Shown: positions 12,346 through 23,483 of the stretch, one piece after another
Layout of the letters: each line of letters opens with the position of its first letter
Position numbering within the stretch: the stretch's first letter is position 1
NCBI RefSeq assembly: GCF_019396355.1
Contig: NZ_JAHKRK010000036.1
Span: 1 to 49,023 of the forward strand
Origin: Pseudonocardia nigra
GTDB lineage: Bacteria > Actinomycetota > Actinomycetes > Mycobacteriales > Pseudonocardiaceae
Length of the DNA stretch: 49,023 bases
Direction: 5' to 3'
Notes under the pieces: model-generated
Seen by the model: only the letters and a program-made list of their open reading frames with translations
Databases searched by the model: none
Told to the model about the DNA's origin: nothing
Made by a program: the position numbers and the translations under genes

Positions 12346-12411
12346 TTGACGACGTCCCCGATCCACCCCCATGCTGTTCCTGATAACGCCGGTTGTTGCG
12401 GTATCCGGAAC
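12346..12411 (+). promoter_or_regulatory. Promoter and 14-bp inverted-repeat operator of the betaine demethylase operon
   Basis: TTGACG (12346-12351), an 18-base spacer and CATGCT (12370-12375) form a weak sigma70-like promoter. Directly after it, GTTCCTGATAACGC (12376-12389) and GCGGTATCCGGAAC (12398-12411) are complementary at 12 of 14 positions around an 8-base spacer. GGAGG and the ATG of the first gene follow at once, so a protein bound here would cover the start site. The divergent IclR protein is the obvious candidate. Confidence 0.55.
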
Positions 12412-12420
12412 GGAGGCCTC

Positions 12421-12741
12421 ATGATCCTCGTTGGTCGGCTGGACGACATCCCCCTCGGCGAGGCCGTGCGGATCGACGGTGACGTGCCGGTCGCCGTGTT
12501 CAACGTGGACGGCCGGCTGTTCGCGATCGACGACACGTGCACCCACCAGGACGCCTCGCTCGCCGACGGCTGGCTCGAGGGCTGCATGGTCGAGTGCCCC
12601 CTGCACGCCTCCTGCTTCGACCTACGCACGGGGATGCCGTCCGGGCCGCCGGCCAGGACGCCCGTGCGCACCCACGAGGTGGTCGTCGACGACGGGCTCG
12701 TGTACGTCCGCGTCACGGCGGCGGTCGGGGCGGGGGTCTGA
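12421..12741 (+). CDS. Rieske-type [2Fe-2S] ferredoxin
   Basis: 106 residues. Small soluble Rieske ferredoxin that carries electrons from the reductase encoded next to the oxygenase. Ligands visible: Cys40 and His42 (CTHQDA), Cys59 and His62 (CPLHASCF). Resembles BphF-type ferredoxins of three-component dioxygenases in size and spacing. The ATG at 12421 has GGAGG 4 bases upstream; the frame is open earlier but crosses the operator. Its stop overlaps the reductase start (TGATG). Confidence 0.92.
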   Translation: MILVGRLDDIPLGEAVRIDGDVPVAVFNVDGRLFAIDDTCTHQDASLADGWLEGCMVECPLHASCFDLRTGMPSGPPARTPVRTHEVVVDDGLVYVRVTAAVGAGV

Positions 12742-13928
12742 TGCGGACGGTCGCGGTCGTCGGGGGCTCGCTCGCCGGTCTGAGCGCCGCGCGCGCCCTG
12801 CGGGAGCAGGAGTTCGACGGGCGGGTCGTCGTGGTGGGGGCGGAGGACCGGCTCCCCTACGACCGCCCGCCGCTGTCGAAGGACTTCCTGGCCGGCAAGG
12901 TCGGTGTCGACGACCTCGCGCTCACCACGGACGACGACGCGGACCTCGACCTGGACTGGCGCCTGGGCGACCCGGCGGCCGGGCTGGACCGCGGTCGCGG
13001 GGCGGTCGTGCTGGCCTCGGGCCAGGAGATCGCGGCCGACGGCGTCGTGCTCGCCACCGGGGCGCGGGCCAGGTCACTGCCCGGCGCGCAGCTCGGCGGC
13101 GTGCACACCCTGCGCACCGTGGAGGACGCCCTCGCGTTGCGCCGGGACCTGACGCCGGGCAGCAGGCTCGTCGTGATCGGCGGCGGCTTCATCGGTGGCG
13201 AGGTGGCCTCGACCGCCCGTGAGCTGGGCGTCGAGGTCACGATGATCGAGTCCAACCCGATCCCGCTCGGCCGGGTCCTGGGTGCCGAGATCGCGTCGGC
13301 CTGCGCCGGGCTGCACGGCGACAACGGCGTCCGGCTGATCGCCGGCACCGTCGTGACCGGGCTCGTCGGCGACGCCCGGGTGCGTGAGGTCCACCTGGCC
13401 GACGGACGGGTCGAGTCGGCCGACGCGGTCGTGGTCGGCATCGGAGCGCTCCCGAACGTGGAGTGGCTCGCGGGCTCGGGCGTCGACCACGACCACCGCG
13501 GTGTGTGGACCGACGCCCGCGGTGCGACGAACGTCCCGCAGGTCGTGGCGGCGGGGGACTGCACGTTCTCCCACTGCGCCTTCGCCGGCACGGCGCTGCG
13601 CCAGGAGCACTGGACGCACGCGCTGCAGCAGCCCGCCGCCGCGGTCACGACCCTGCTCGGGCGGACCACGGTCGACGCCGCCCGGCCGCCCGCCCCGTAC
13701 TTCTGGTCGGACCAGTACGGGGCGCGACTGCAGTTCGCCGGGCACCGGCTGCCCGGCGACGCGGTCGAGGTCGTCGAGGGCGACCTCGAGTCCCGCCGGT
13801 TCGTGGCCGGCTACCGGCGTGACGGCGAGCTCGTCGCGGTCTTCGCGATGAACCAGCCGAAGCTCTTCGGCAAGTGGCGCCGGCAGCTCGTGCCCCGGCA
13901 CGCCACCACCGTCGCCGAACTCACCTGA
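12741..13928 (+). CDS. FAD-dependent ferredoxin reductase (BphG/rubredoxin-reductase type)
   Basis: 395 residues. Transfers electrons from NAD(P)H to the Rieske ferredoxin. Seen: FAD motif VAVVGGSLAGLSAARALR at the N terminus, PYDRPPLSKDFL typical of this family, NAD motif RLVVIGGGFIGGEVAS (about 143-157), the second FAD motif VPQVVAAGDC (about 264-273) and a C-terminal reductase domain with YFWSDQYG. Coupled to the ferredoxin by TGATG and 37 bases ahead of the oxygenase. Known two-component betaine demethylases use a single GbcB reductase instead, so this is a different electron chain. Confidence 0.92.
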   Translation: MRTVAVVGGSLAGLSAARALREQEFDGRVVVVGAEDRLPYDRPPLSKDFLAGKVGVDDLALTTDDDADLDLDWRLGDPAAGLDRGRGAVVLASGQEIAADGVVLATGARARSLPGAQLGGVHTLRTVEDALALRRDLTPGSRLVVIGGGFIGGEVASTARELGVEVTMIESNPIPLGRVLGAEIASACAGLHGDNGVRLIAGTVVTGLVGDARVREVHLADGRVESADAVVVGIGALPNVEWLAGSGVDHDHRGVWTDARGATNVPQVVAAGDCTFSHCAFAGTALRQEHWTHALQQPAAAVTTLLGRTTVDAARPPAPYFWSDQYGARLQFAGHRLPGDAVEVVEGDLESRRFVAGYRRDGELVAVFAMNQPKLFGKWRRQLVPRHATTVAELT

Positions 13929-13965
13929 ACCCCACCTGTATCTCCGTAGCACGAAGAGGTGTTGT

Positions 13966-15090
13966 GTGTCTGCCCCGACCGAACTGTCGCCGAGCCTGAT
14001 CTCCACCCTGCCCGGGCACTCCTACACGGATCCCGTGATCTTCGCCGAGGAGCAGGAGAAGATCTTCGAGGCCCGCTGGTTCGCCGCCGCCCGCAGCGCG
14101 GAGATCGACGGCACGGGCGCGTTCCGCACCGTCGACGTGGGCCGGGAGAACGTGGTCCTGGTCCGCGGCCGGGACGGGCAGCTGCGGGCGTTTCTCAACG
14201 TGTGCCGCCACCGCGGTGCGCGGGTGTGCATGGAGCAGTCCGGGGTGGCGAAGCGCAACCTGCAGTGCGGCTACCACGCCTGGACCTACGGGCTGGACGG
14301 CAAGCTGGTCGCGGCGCCGAACCTGACCAAGATGCCCGACATCGACCGCACCGAGTTCGGGTTGGTGCCGGTGCACCTGCGGGAGTGGCTGGGCTATGCG
14401 TGGGTGTGTGTGGCCGATGAGCCGCCCTCGTTCGAGGAGACCGTGATCGGGGCGGTCGCCGAACGGCTCGGCGGGGCGGATGTGATCGACGGGTGGGACA
14501 TCGACAACCTGGTGGTGGGTCGGCGGATCCGCTACGAGGTGACGGCGAACTGGAAGTTGATCATCGAGAACTTCATGGAGTGCTACCACTGCGCGACGAT
14601 CCACCCGGAGCTGACGGAGGTGTTGCCGGAGTTCGCCGACGGGTACGCGGCGCAGTACTTCGTGGGGCACGGGGCGGCGTTCGCCGAGGAGGCCAAGGGC
14701 TTCACGGTCGACGGCAGCGAGGGGCTGACGGCGATCCCGGGGGTGGACGAGTCGCACGACCGGAAGTACTACGCGATCACGGTGAACCCGCAGGTGTTCA
14801 TCAACCTGGTGCCGGATCACGTGATCTTCCATCGGATGTACCCGGTGGCGGCGGACCGCACGGTGGTGGAGTGCGACTGGCTGTATCTGCCCGAGGTGGT
14901 GGAGGGCGGGAAGGATCTGGACCGGTCGGTGGAGTTGTTCCACCGGGTCAACCAGCAGGACTTCGACGCCTGCGAGCGCTGCCAGCTCGCGGCCACCTCC
15001 AAGGCTTACGCCGAGGGTGGGGTGCTGGTCCCGAGTGAGCACCACATCGGCGCCTTCCACACCTGGGTCACCGAGCAGCTCGCCCAGTGA
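13966..15090 (+). CDS. gbcA: Rieske oxygenase, probable glycine betaine demethylase
   Basis: 374 residues. Expected reaction: O2-dependent N-demethylation of glycine betaine to dimethylglycine plus formaldehyde. Rieske cluster ligands Cys80, His82 (CRHRG), Cys101 and His104 (CGYHAW). Mononuclear iron ligands His208, His213 (NFMECYHCATIHPEL) and probably Asp332. The residue bridging the two metal sites is Glu205 rather than the usual Asp, as in GbcA, carnitine (CntA) and stachydrine demethylases. Start is a GTG at 13966 with GAAGAGG about 7 bases before it. Context (dmgO, sox, bet and betaine transporters) favours betaine, but carnitine or stachydrine cannot be excluded from sequence alone. 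Confidence 0.85.
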   Translation: MSAPTELSPSLISTLPGHSYTDPVIFAEEQEKIFEARWFAAARSAEIDGTGAFRTVDVGRENVVLVRGRDGQLRAFLNVCRHRGARVCMEQSGVAKRNLQCGYHAWTYGLDGKLVAAPNLTKMPDIDRTEFGLVPVHLREWLGYAWVCVADEPPSFEETVIGAVAERLGGADVIDGWDIDNLVVGRRIRYEVTANWKLIIENFMECYHCATIHPELTEVLPEFADGYAAQYFVGHGAAFAEEAKGFTVDGSEGLTAIPGVDESHDRKYYAITVNPQVFINLVPDHVIFHRMYPVAADRTVVECDWLYLPEVVEGGKDLDRSVELFHRVNQQDFDACERCQLAATSKAYAEGGVLVPSEHHIGAFHTWVTEQLAQ

Positions 15091-15206
15091 GCGAGCGCCA
15101 GCGAGCGAATCATCGACACAGCGCCCGCGCGCAGCGCCGCCCGAGCGCCAGCGAGGGCGAGCGGTGAGCGACACCCCTACCAGCTCGAGAACGGGAGCGA
15201 TTCGTC
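15088..15206. repeat. Stop-codon-associated direct repeat and short leader before mscR
   Basis: CGAGCGCCAGCGAG occurs at 15092-15105 and again at 15142-15155. The first copy begins within a few bases of the gbcA stop. Similar GAGCGCCAGCGAGCG strings after stop codons are, as I recall, common in actinobacteria. The rest is the leader of the next gene with GGGAG at 15193-15197. Confidence 0.55.
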
Positions 15207-16292
15207 ATGCATGAGGTCCGTGGCGTCGTGGCCGCGAAGGTCGGCGCGCCGGTGTCGGTGGAGACCGTGCTGGTGCCCGACCCGGGTCCGGGTGAGGCGC
15301 TGGTCGCGGTCCAGGCCTGCGGGGTCTGCCACACCGACCTGCACTACCGGGAAGGCGGGATCTCCGACGACTTCCCGTTCCTGCTCGGCCACGAGGCGGC
15401 CGGGGTGGTGGAGGCCGTCGGCGAGGGCGTCACCGACGTGGCTCCCGGCGACTTCGTGATCCTCAACTGGCGTGCCGTGTGCGGCCAGTGCCGGGCGTGT
15501 CGGCGCGGCCGCCCGCAGTACTGCTTCAGCACCCATAACGCCGCCCAGCCGATGACGTTGCTGGACGGCACGCCGCTGTCGCCCGCCCTGGGGATCGGCG
15601 CGTTCGTCGAGAAGACGCTGGTGCACGCCGGGCAGTGCACCAAGGTGGACCCGGAGGCCTCGCCCGCCGCCGTCGGCCTCCTCGGCTGCGGTGTCATGGC
15701 CGGCCTCGGCGCCGCGATCAACACCGGTGGCGTGACGCGCGGGGACTCGGTCGCCGTGATCCGGTGCGGCGGGGTCGGGGACGCGGCCGTCGCGGGTGCT
15801 GCGCTGGCCGGCGCCACCACGATCATCGCGGTCGATGTTGACGACCGGAAGCTGGAGTGGGCCCGCCGGTTCGGGGCCACGCACACCGTCAACAGCCGCA
15901 GCGGCGACGCGGTCGAGGCGGTCCGGGAGCTCACCGGCGGGTTCGGGGCTGATGTCGTGATCGACGCGGTGGGCCGGCCGGAGACCTGGAAGCAGGCCTT
16001 CTACGCCCGCGACCTGGCCGCCACCGTGGTGCTGGTCGGGGTCCCCACGCCGGACATGCAGATGCCCGAGATCCCGCTCATCGACGTGTTCGGCCGCGGC
16101 GGGGCGCTGAAGTCGTCCTGGTACGGAGACTGCCTGCCGTCGCGGGACTTCCCGATGCTCGTGGACCTGTACAAGCAGGGGCGCTTCGACCTCGACGCGT
16201 TCGTCACCGAGACCATCGCTCTCGACGGCGTCGAGGACGCCTTCGAGAAGATGCACCACGGTGACGTCCTCCGCTCGGTCGTGGTGTTCTGA
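15207..16292 (+). CDS. mscR: S-(hydroxymethyl)mycothiol dehydrogenase (mycothiol-dependent formaldehyde dehydrogenase)
   Basis: 361 residues. Oxidises the formaldehyde-mycothiol adduct with NAD to S-formylmycothiol. Zinc-type MDR alcohol dehydrogenase: catalytic zinc residues Cys41 (CGVCHTD), His62 and Glu63 (GHEAAG); structural zinc Cys92, Cys95, Cys98 and Cys106. The coenzyme region reads [15 protein letters not shown], with [20 protein letters not shown] following. The sequence from [16 protein letters not shown] to [11 protein letters not shown] is characteristic of the mycothiol enzyme. Placement right after the demethylase indicates that it removes formaldehyde made by that reaction. 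Shares TGATG with the next gene. Confidence 0.9.
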   Translation: MHEVRGVVAAKVGAPVSVETVLVPDPGPGEALVAVQACGVCHTDLHYREGGISDDFPFLLGHEAAGVVEAVGEGVTDVAPGDFVILNWRAVCGQCRACRRGRPQYCFSTHNAAQPMTLLDGTPLSPALGIGAFVEKTLVHAGQCTKVDPEASPAAVGLLGCGVMAGLGAAINTGGVTRGDSVAVIRCGGVGDAAVAGAALAGATTIIAVDVDDRKLEWARRFGATHTVNSRSGDAVEAVRELTGGFGADVVIDAVGRPETWKQAFYARDLAATVVLVGVPTPDMQMPEIPLIDVFGRGGALKSSWYGDCLPSRDFPMLVDLYKQGRFDLDAFVTETIALDGVEDAFEKMHHGDVLRSVVVF

Positions 16293-16903
16293 TGCAGTTC
16301 CGGGCCGACAACGTCGTCACCCGCGGGACGTTCTCGCTGGACGGGCAGACCTTCGAGGTCGAGAACAACGTGTGGGTCCTCGGTGACGACGCCGAGGTCG
16401 TCGTGATCGACGCCCCGCACGACATCGCCCCGGTCCTGGAGGTCGTGGGCGACCGGCGGGTGACGGCGATCCTCGCGACCCACGCCCACGACGACCACGT
16501 GCGGCTCGCGCCGGCGTTGGCCGACGCCACCGGAGCCCCGATCCGGCTACACCCGGCCGACGCGCGGGTGTGGGAGCTGACCCATCCCGACCGCACCCCG
16601 GACGCTCCGCTGGCCGACGGCGACCGGATCCGGGTGGGCGACGGGGTGCTCGAGGTGCTCCACACCCCGGGTCACACGCCGGGCGCGGTGAGCCTGCACG
16701 CCGCGGGCAGCGGGGTCGTCTACACCGGCGACACCCTGTTCCACGGCGGGCCGGGCGCCACCGGCCGGTCGTTCTCCGACCACGACACGATCCTCGCGTC
16801 GATCCGGCAGCGGCTGTTCGTGCTGCCCGACGATACGGTCGTGCACCCCGGGCACGGCGGTTCCACGACCGTCGGCGCCGAGCGGAGCGAACTCCAGCGC
16901 TGA
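16292..16903 (+). CDS. Metallo-beta-lactamase-fold hydrolase, possible S-formylmycothiol hydrolase
   Basis: 203 residues. Seen: the metal motif THAHDDH (His64, His66, Asp68, His69), HTPGHTPGAVSLH (His124/His128 region), GDTLFHGGPGATGRSF and the C-terminal VVHPGHGG, all like glyoxalase II hydrolases. It is coupled by TGATG to the mycothiol formaldehyde dehydrogenase, and this pairing is, as I recall, common in actinobacteria. Inference: it hydrolyses S-formylmycothiol to formate and mycothiol, feeding the formate dehydrogenase just downstream. The fold is certain, the substrate is not. Confidence 0.85.
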   Translation: MQFRADNVVTRGTFSLDGQTFEVENNVWVLGDDAEVVVIDAPHDIAPVLEVVGDRRVTAILATHAHDDHVRLAPALADATGAPIRLHPADARVWELTHPDRTPDAPLADGDRIRVGDGVLEVLHTPGHTPGAVSLHAAGSGVVYTGDTLFHGGPGATGRSFSDHDTILASIRQRLFVLPDDTVVHPGHGGSTTVGAERSELQR

Positions 16904-16943
16904 GGCCGATCGTCCCGTCCCCACAGCCCGAGAAAGGTCGTCG

Positions 16944-19801
16944 ATGACCGCCGTCCAGGAGCCGCCCACCGCGGTCCGCACCGTCACCGCCGTGATCGAC
17001 GGGCACGAGGTCGAGGTCGCGGAGGGCACGACGATCTACGACGCGGCGCGGCAGGTGGGCGTCGAGATCCCGGTGCTGTGCCACGACGAGCGCTTCGACC
17101 CCGTCGGTGTCTGCCGGATGTGCGTGGTGGACACCGGCGGGCGCGCGTTCGCCGCGGCGTGCGTGCGACCGTGCGAGGACGGCATGCAGGTGCGCACCAG
17201 CACGCCGGAGGTCGAGCGCAGCCGGAAGGTGCTCACCGAGCTGCTGATGTCCGACCAGCCCGCGCCCGAGGTCGACCGGAAGCAGACGACCACGCGCGAC
17301 AACCTGCTGTTCGACCTCGCCGACGGGCTGGGCGTGAACAACGGCGGGGACGGCACGGCGCTGCCGCAGGGCTCGGGCCGTGGGTTCGACCTGTCCAACC
17401 CGGTGATCGCGGTCGACCACGACGCCTGCATCCTCTGCGACCGCTGCGTGCGCGCGTGCGACGACATCCAGGGCAACGACGTGATCGGCCGCTCCGGGAA
17501 GGGCTACGCCACGCGCATCGCGTTCGACCTGGACGACCCGATGGGCAGCTCGTCCTGCGTGACGTGCGGGGAGTGCGTCGCGGCGTGCCCCACGGGGGCG
17601 TTGACGAACAAGCCGATCAACGGGATCCCGATCCGGCCGCGTGCGGAGCTGGAGCAGGTGCACTCGGTCTGCCCGTACTGCGGGGTGGGGTGCGCGCTGA
17701 CCTTCAACGTGGACCGGGAGCGGGGCGCGATCGCCTTCGCCGAGGGGCGCGACCAGCCCGGCTCCCAGGGGCGGCTGTGCGTCAAGGGGCGCTACGGCTG
17801 GGACTACGCGGCCTCCCCGCAGCGGCTCACGACCCCACTGATCCGGGTGGACGCGGCCTACCCCAAGGGCCCGCTGTCGACCGAGGTCCGCGGCGAGCGG
17901 GGCGGCCGGAAGAAGCGCAAGCCGGGTGGACTGGTCGACTACGACGAGGTCCTGCCGCACTTCCGGGAGGCCACCTGGGACGAGGCGCTCGACCTCGTCG
18001 CCCGCCGGCTCGGGGAGATCCACGCGAGCGGCGGGCCGGCCGCCATCGCCGGGTTCGGGTCGGCCAAGTGCTCCAACGAGGAGGCCTACCTCTTCCAGAA
18101 GCTGATCCGCACGCGCTTCCGCACCAACAACATCGACCACTGCACGCGCCTGTGCCACGCGTCGTCGGTGGCGGCGCTGTTCGAGGGCGTCGGCTCCGGC
18201 GCGGTGTCCACGACCTACGGCGACGTGGCCAACGCCGACGTCGTGATCATCACCGGCTCGAACCCGACGGCCAACCACCCGGTGGCGTCCTCGTTCTTCA
18301 AGCAGGCCCGCCGGCGGGGGACGCGGATCATCTACATCGACCCGCGGGCCAACACCGTCTCCGAGCACGCCGACGTGTTCTGCCAGCTCAAGCCCGGCAC
18401 CGACGTCGCGTTCTACAACGGCGTGATGCACGAGGTGATCCGGCTCGGGCTGATCGACCGGGAGTTCATCGCGAACCGGACGTCGAACTACGACGAGCTG
18501 GCCCGCACCGTGGCGGACTACCCGCCCGAGCGCGCTGCGCAGATCACCGGCGTGCCCGCCGAGAAGATCACCGAGGTGGCGCGGCTCTGGGGCGGGGCGA
18601 CCGCCGGGGTCATCTACTGGGGGATGGGCATCTCCCAGCACACCACCGGCACCGACAACGCCCGCTGCCTCATCGCGATGTGCGCGATCACGGGCAACGT
18701 GGGCAGGCCCGGGTCGGGGCTGCACCCGCTGCGCGGGCAGAACAACGTGCAGGGTGCCTCGGACGTCGGGCTGATCCCGATGTTCTACCCCGACTACCAG
18801 AGGGCCGACGACCCCGCGGTCCGGGAGCGGTTCGAGCAGGCGTGGGGCGTGGGTGGGCTCGACCCGGCGCGGGGCCTGACCGTCACCGAGATCATCGCCT
18901 CGATCCTCGACGGCGGCGTGCGCGGGATGTACATGCTCGGCGAGAACCCGTTCCTGTCCGACCCGAACATCACCAAGGTCCGCAAGGCGCTCGGCGAGCT
19001 CGAGTTCCTCGTGGTGCAGGACATCTTCCTCACCGAGACCGCCGAGCTCGCCGACGTGATCCTCCCGGCGTCGTCCTACCTGGAGAAGGACGGCACCTAC
19101 ACCAACACTGACCGGCGCGTGCAGCGCGGCCGCACCGTGCTGCCGCCGCCCGGGCAGGCGCGCGTCGACTGGGAGATCGTGCAGGACCTCGCGCAGCGGC
19201 TCGGGCTGGACTGGCACTACGCCGACCCGAGCGAGGTGTTCGACGAGATGGTCGCGCTGATGCCCAGCTACGCCAACCTCTCCTACGCCAACCTCGGCCT
19301 GTCCGGGAAGCTCTACCCGAACGACGACCCGGAGCACTCCGACGGCACCGTGGTGATGTTCGACGAGCGGTTCAACACCGACGACGGCCTCGCGCACCTC
19401 GTCCCGGCCGAGTGGCTGCCGGCGAAGGAGCTACCCGACGCGGAGTTCCCGCTGGTGCTCAACACCGGCCGGTTGCTCGAGCACTGGCACACCGGGTCGA
19501 TGACGCGCCGCTCCTACGCCCTCGACGCCATCTCCCCGGAGGCCGAGGTCTACCTGCACCCGAAGGACGCCGCCGACCGCGGCGTGCAGCACGGGGAGAT
19601 GGTGCGCGTGCGCTCCCGGCGCGGGGAGATCGAGCTGCGGGTGCGGGTCTCGCCCCGCGAGGCGGTGGGCAACTGCTTCATCGCGTTCCACTTCCGAGAG
19701 GCGGCGGCGAACCTGCTCACCATCGACGCGGTCGACCCCCACGGGAAGATCCCCGAGTTCAAGTTCTGCGCCGTGCAGGTCGAGGGCATGGGGGCGCAGC
19801 G

Positions 19802-19805
<4 letters not shown>
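16944..19805 (+). CDS. fdsA: NAD-dependent formate dehydrogenase, alpha (molybdenum/tungsten) subunit
   Basis: 953 residues. Oxidises formate to CO2 and passes electrons through several Fe-S clusters. Seen: N-terminal [2Fe-2S] domain (Cys46, Cys57, Cys60, Cys73); two ferredoxin-type 4Fe-4S motifs (CILCDRCVRAC and CVTCGECVAACP, about 161-216); a further 4Fe-4S site (CPYCGVGC ... GRLCVKG); then the molybdopterin domain with HCTRLCHASS, where Cys404 is the expected metal ligand (Cys, not selenocysteine); and a C-terminal MGD-binding barrel. A basic KKRK patch lies at about residue 326. It follows mscR and the MBL hydrolase by 40 bases and overlaps the next gene (GTGA). Cytoplasmic, as there is no Tat signal. 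Confidence 0.93.
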
Positions 19806-21566
<1,761 letters not shown>

Positions 21567-21568
<2 letters not shown>

Positions 21569-21598
21569 GGAGGAAGGCCCCGCCGACACGACGGGGCC
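21567..21598 (+). promoter_or_regulatory. AGGAGG followed by a hairpin ahead of the BCCT start
   Basis: A strong ribosome site AGGAGG lies about 34 bases before the ATG at 21607, too far for normal use. Between them GGCCCCG (21576-21582) and CGGGGCC (21592-21598) form a perfect 7-bp hairpin. If folded, it brings AGGAGG to about ten bases from the ATG. Alternatively translation begins at the GTG at 21565. Confidence 0.45.
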
Positions 21599-21606
21599 GA
21601 CGCGAT

Positions 21607-23397
21607 ATGGCAGTTCAGATACCGTCCGATCCGCCCGACATCCCGACCGCAGGTGGTCGGGCAGCCGTGGACCGATGGGTCTTCGGGTCCTCGGCCGTGC
21701 TGGTCGTGGCGTTCATCGCCTGGGGTGTCCTGCACACCGAGTCGCTCGGCACGGTGACGTCCGCCGTGCTGAGCGGTGTCGTGCAGGGCGGCGGGTGGGC
21801 CTTCGTGCTCGCGGCCAGCGGCTTCGTCGTGTTCGCGCTGTGGCTGGCGGCGAGCCGCTACGGGAAGATCCCGCTGGGCCGCGACGGCGAGGGGCCGGAG
21901 TTCCGCACGGTCTCCTGGATCGCGATGATGTTCAGTGCCGGGATGGGCATCGGGCTGATGTTCTACGGCGTCGCCGAGCCGCTCGCCCACTTCTCCTCGC
22001 CACCCCCGGGCACCGCGGCCGCGGGCTCCGACCAAGCGCTCGACGTCGCGATGGCGACCACGCTGTTCCACTGGACGCTGCACCCGTGGGCGATCTACGC
22101 GGTCGTCGGGCTCGCCATCGCCTACAGCACGTTCCGCCGCGGCCGTCGCTCGCTGTTCAGCTCGGCCTTCGAGCCGCTGCTGGGCAAGCGGCACGCCGAG
22201 GGCCCGCTCGGCCGGGCCATCGACGTCATGGCGATCTTCGCCACCCTCTTCGGGTCGGCGGCGTCGCTGGGCCTCGGCGCCCTGCAGATCGGCGGGGGTC
22301 TCCAGGCGGGCGGCTTCATGGCCAGTGCACCCACCGCGTTGCTCGTGGTCGTCATCGTCGTTCTGACCATCGCGTTCGTGGCGTCCGCGGTGAGCGGCGT
22401 CGCCAAGGGCATCCAGTGGCTGTCGAACATCAACATGGTGCTCGCCGCGGTGCTGGCGGTCTTCGTGTTCGTGGCCGGACCGACGATCTTCATCCTCAAC
22501 CTGCTGCCCACCGCGATCGGTGACTACTTCGGCAACCTCGCGCAGATGGCCGCCCGCACCGCCGCCACCGGCGGGGACGCGACCGACACGTGGCTGTCCG
22601 GGTGGACGGTCTTCTACTGGGCCTGGTGGATCTCCTGGACCCCGTTCGTCGGGATGTTCATCGCCCGGATCAGCCGCGGGCGCACGATCAAGCAGTTCGT
22701 CGCGGGCGTCATCCTCGTGCCGAGCGCCGTCAGCCTCGTCTGGTTCGCGATCTTCGGCGGCGCCGCGATGAGCCTCCAGCGGGCCGGGACCGACCTGGCG
22801 TCGGCGTCGACGGAGGGCCAGCTGTTCGGGGTGCTCCAGGCGTACCCGCTCGGTGCCGCGCTCGGCGTCGTCGCGATGGCCCTGGTCGCGATCTTCTTCG
22901 TGTCCGGGGCGGACGCCGCGTCGGTCGTGATGGGCACGCTGTCCGAGCGCGGCTCGATCCACCCCTCCCGCGGGGTGGTCGTGTTCTGGGGTGTGGTGAT
23001 GGGCGGGATCGCCGCGGTCATGCTGCTCGTGGGCGGCGACGACGGGCTCACCGGCATCCAGAACCTCACCATCATCATGGGAGCGCCGTTCGGGCTGGTC
23101 ATGGTCCTGCTGTGCGTGGCGCTGACGAGGGACCTGCGCCACGATCCCCTGGTGCGCAGGGACGACCGGTCGCAGCGGGCCGTGGAGCAGGCCGTCGACT
23201 ACGGTCTCGAGACCTACGGCGACCGGTTCGTCCTCAACGTCAAGCCGACGGCACCGGAGGTGCCGCCACGGGTGCAGGTGGAGCCGGCCGGAAACGGCAC
23301 CAACGGCAACGGCAGGCACCACGACGGGCAGGATGTCGTCGGCGCGGTGCAGGGCCTCGACCCGGACCACACGAGACGGACCGACCTGTCCCGGTGA
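21607..23397 (+). CDS. betT: BCCT-family betaine/choline/carnitine transporter
   Basis: 596 residues from the ATG at 21607. Integral membrane importer of quaternary amines with about 12 helices. Seen: FSAGMGIGLMFYGVAEPLAHF (glycine-rich stretch on helix 3), FHWTLHPWAIYAVVGLAIAY, and the family signature region WTVFYWAWWISWTPFVGMFIARISRGR, which includes the tryptophan-rich substrate site. The C-terminal tail after residue about 520 is hydrophilic. A GTG at 21565 would add 14 residues and overlap the formate dehydrogenase stop; the choice is uncertain because neither start has a normally spaced ribosome site. Ends before a very strong hairpin. Substrate choline or betaine by context. Confidence 0.9.
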   Translation: MAVQIPSDPPDIPTAGGRAAVDRWVFGSSAVLVVAFIAWGVLHTESLGTVTSAVLSGVVQGGGWAFVLAASGFVVFALWLAASRYGKIPLGRDGEGPEFRTVSWIAMMFSAGMGIGLMFYGVAEPLAHFSSPPPGTAAAGSDQALDVAMATTLFHWTLHPWAIYAVVGLAIAYSTFRRGRRSLFSSAFEPLLGKRHAEGPLGRAIDVMAIFATLFGSAASLGLGALQIGGGLQAGGFMASAPTALLVVVIVVLTIAFVASAVSGVAKGIQWLSNINMVLAAVLAVFVFVAGPTIFILNLLPTAIGDYFGNLAQMAARTAATGGDATDTWLSGWTVFYWAWWISWTPFVGMFIARISRGRTIKQFVAGVILVPSAVSLVWFAIFGGAAMSLQRAGTDLASASTEGQLFGVLQAYPLGAALGVVAMALVAIFFVSGADAASVVMGTLSERGSIHPSRGVVVFWGVVMGGIAAVMLLVGGDDGLTGIQNLTIIMGAPFGLVMVLLCVALTRDLRHDPLVRRDDRSQRAVEQAVDYGLETYGDRFVLNVKPTAPEVPPRVQVEPAGNGTNGNGRHHDGQDVVGAVQGLDPDHTRRTDLSR

Positions 23398-23404
23398 CCG
23401 TGCA

Positions 23405-23454
23405 GGCCCCGGCCGGGTCCCGAGCGCACGCGCTCCCGGGACCGGGCCGGGGCC
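23405..23454. terminator. Long GC-rich hairpin between the BCCT transporter and LysR genes
   Basis: The arms starting GGCCCCGGCCGGGTCCCG and ending CCGGGACCGGGCCGGGGCC pair over about 19 bases with one mismatch, starting 8 bases after the BCCT stop. Probably terminates the long operon that begins at 12421. Confidence 0.75.
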
Positions 23455-23483
23455 AGGCCGCGCTCTACCCCCGGGGAGGACGC

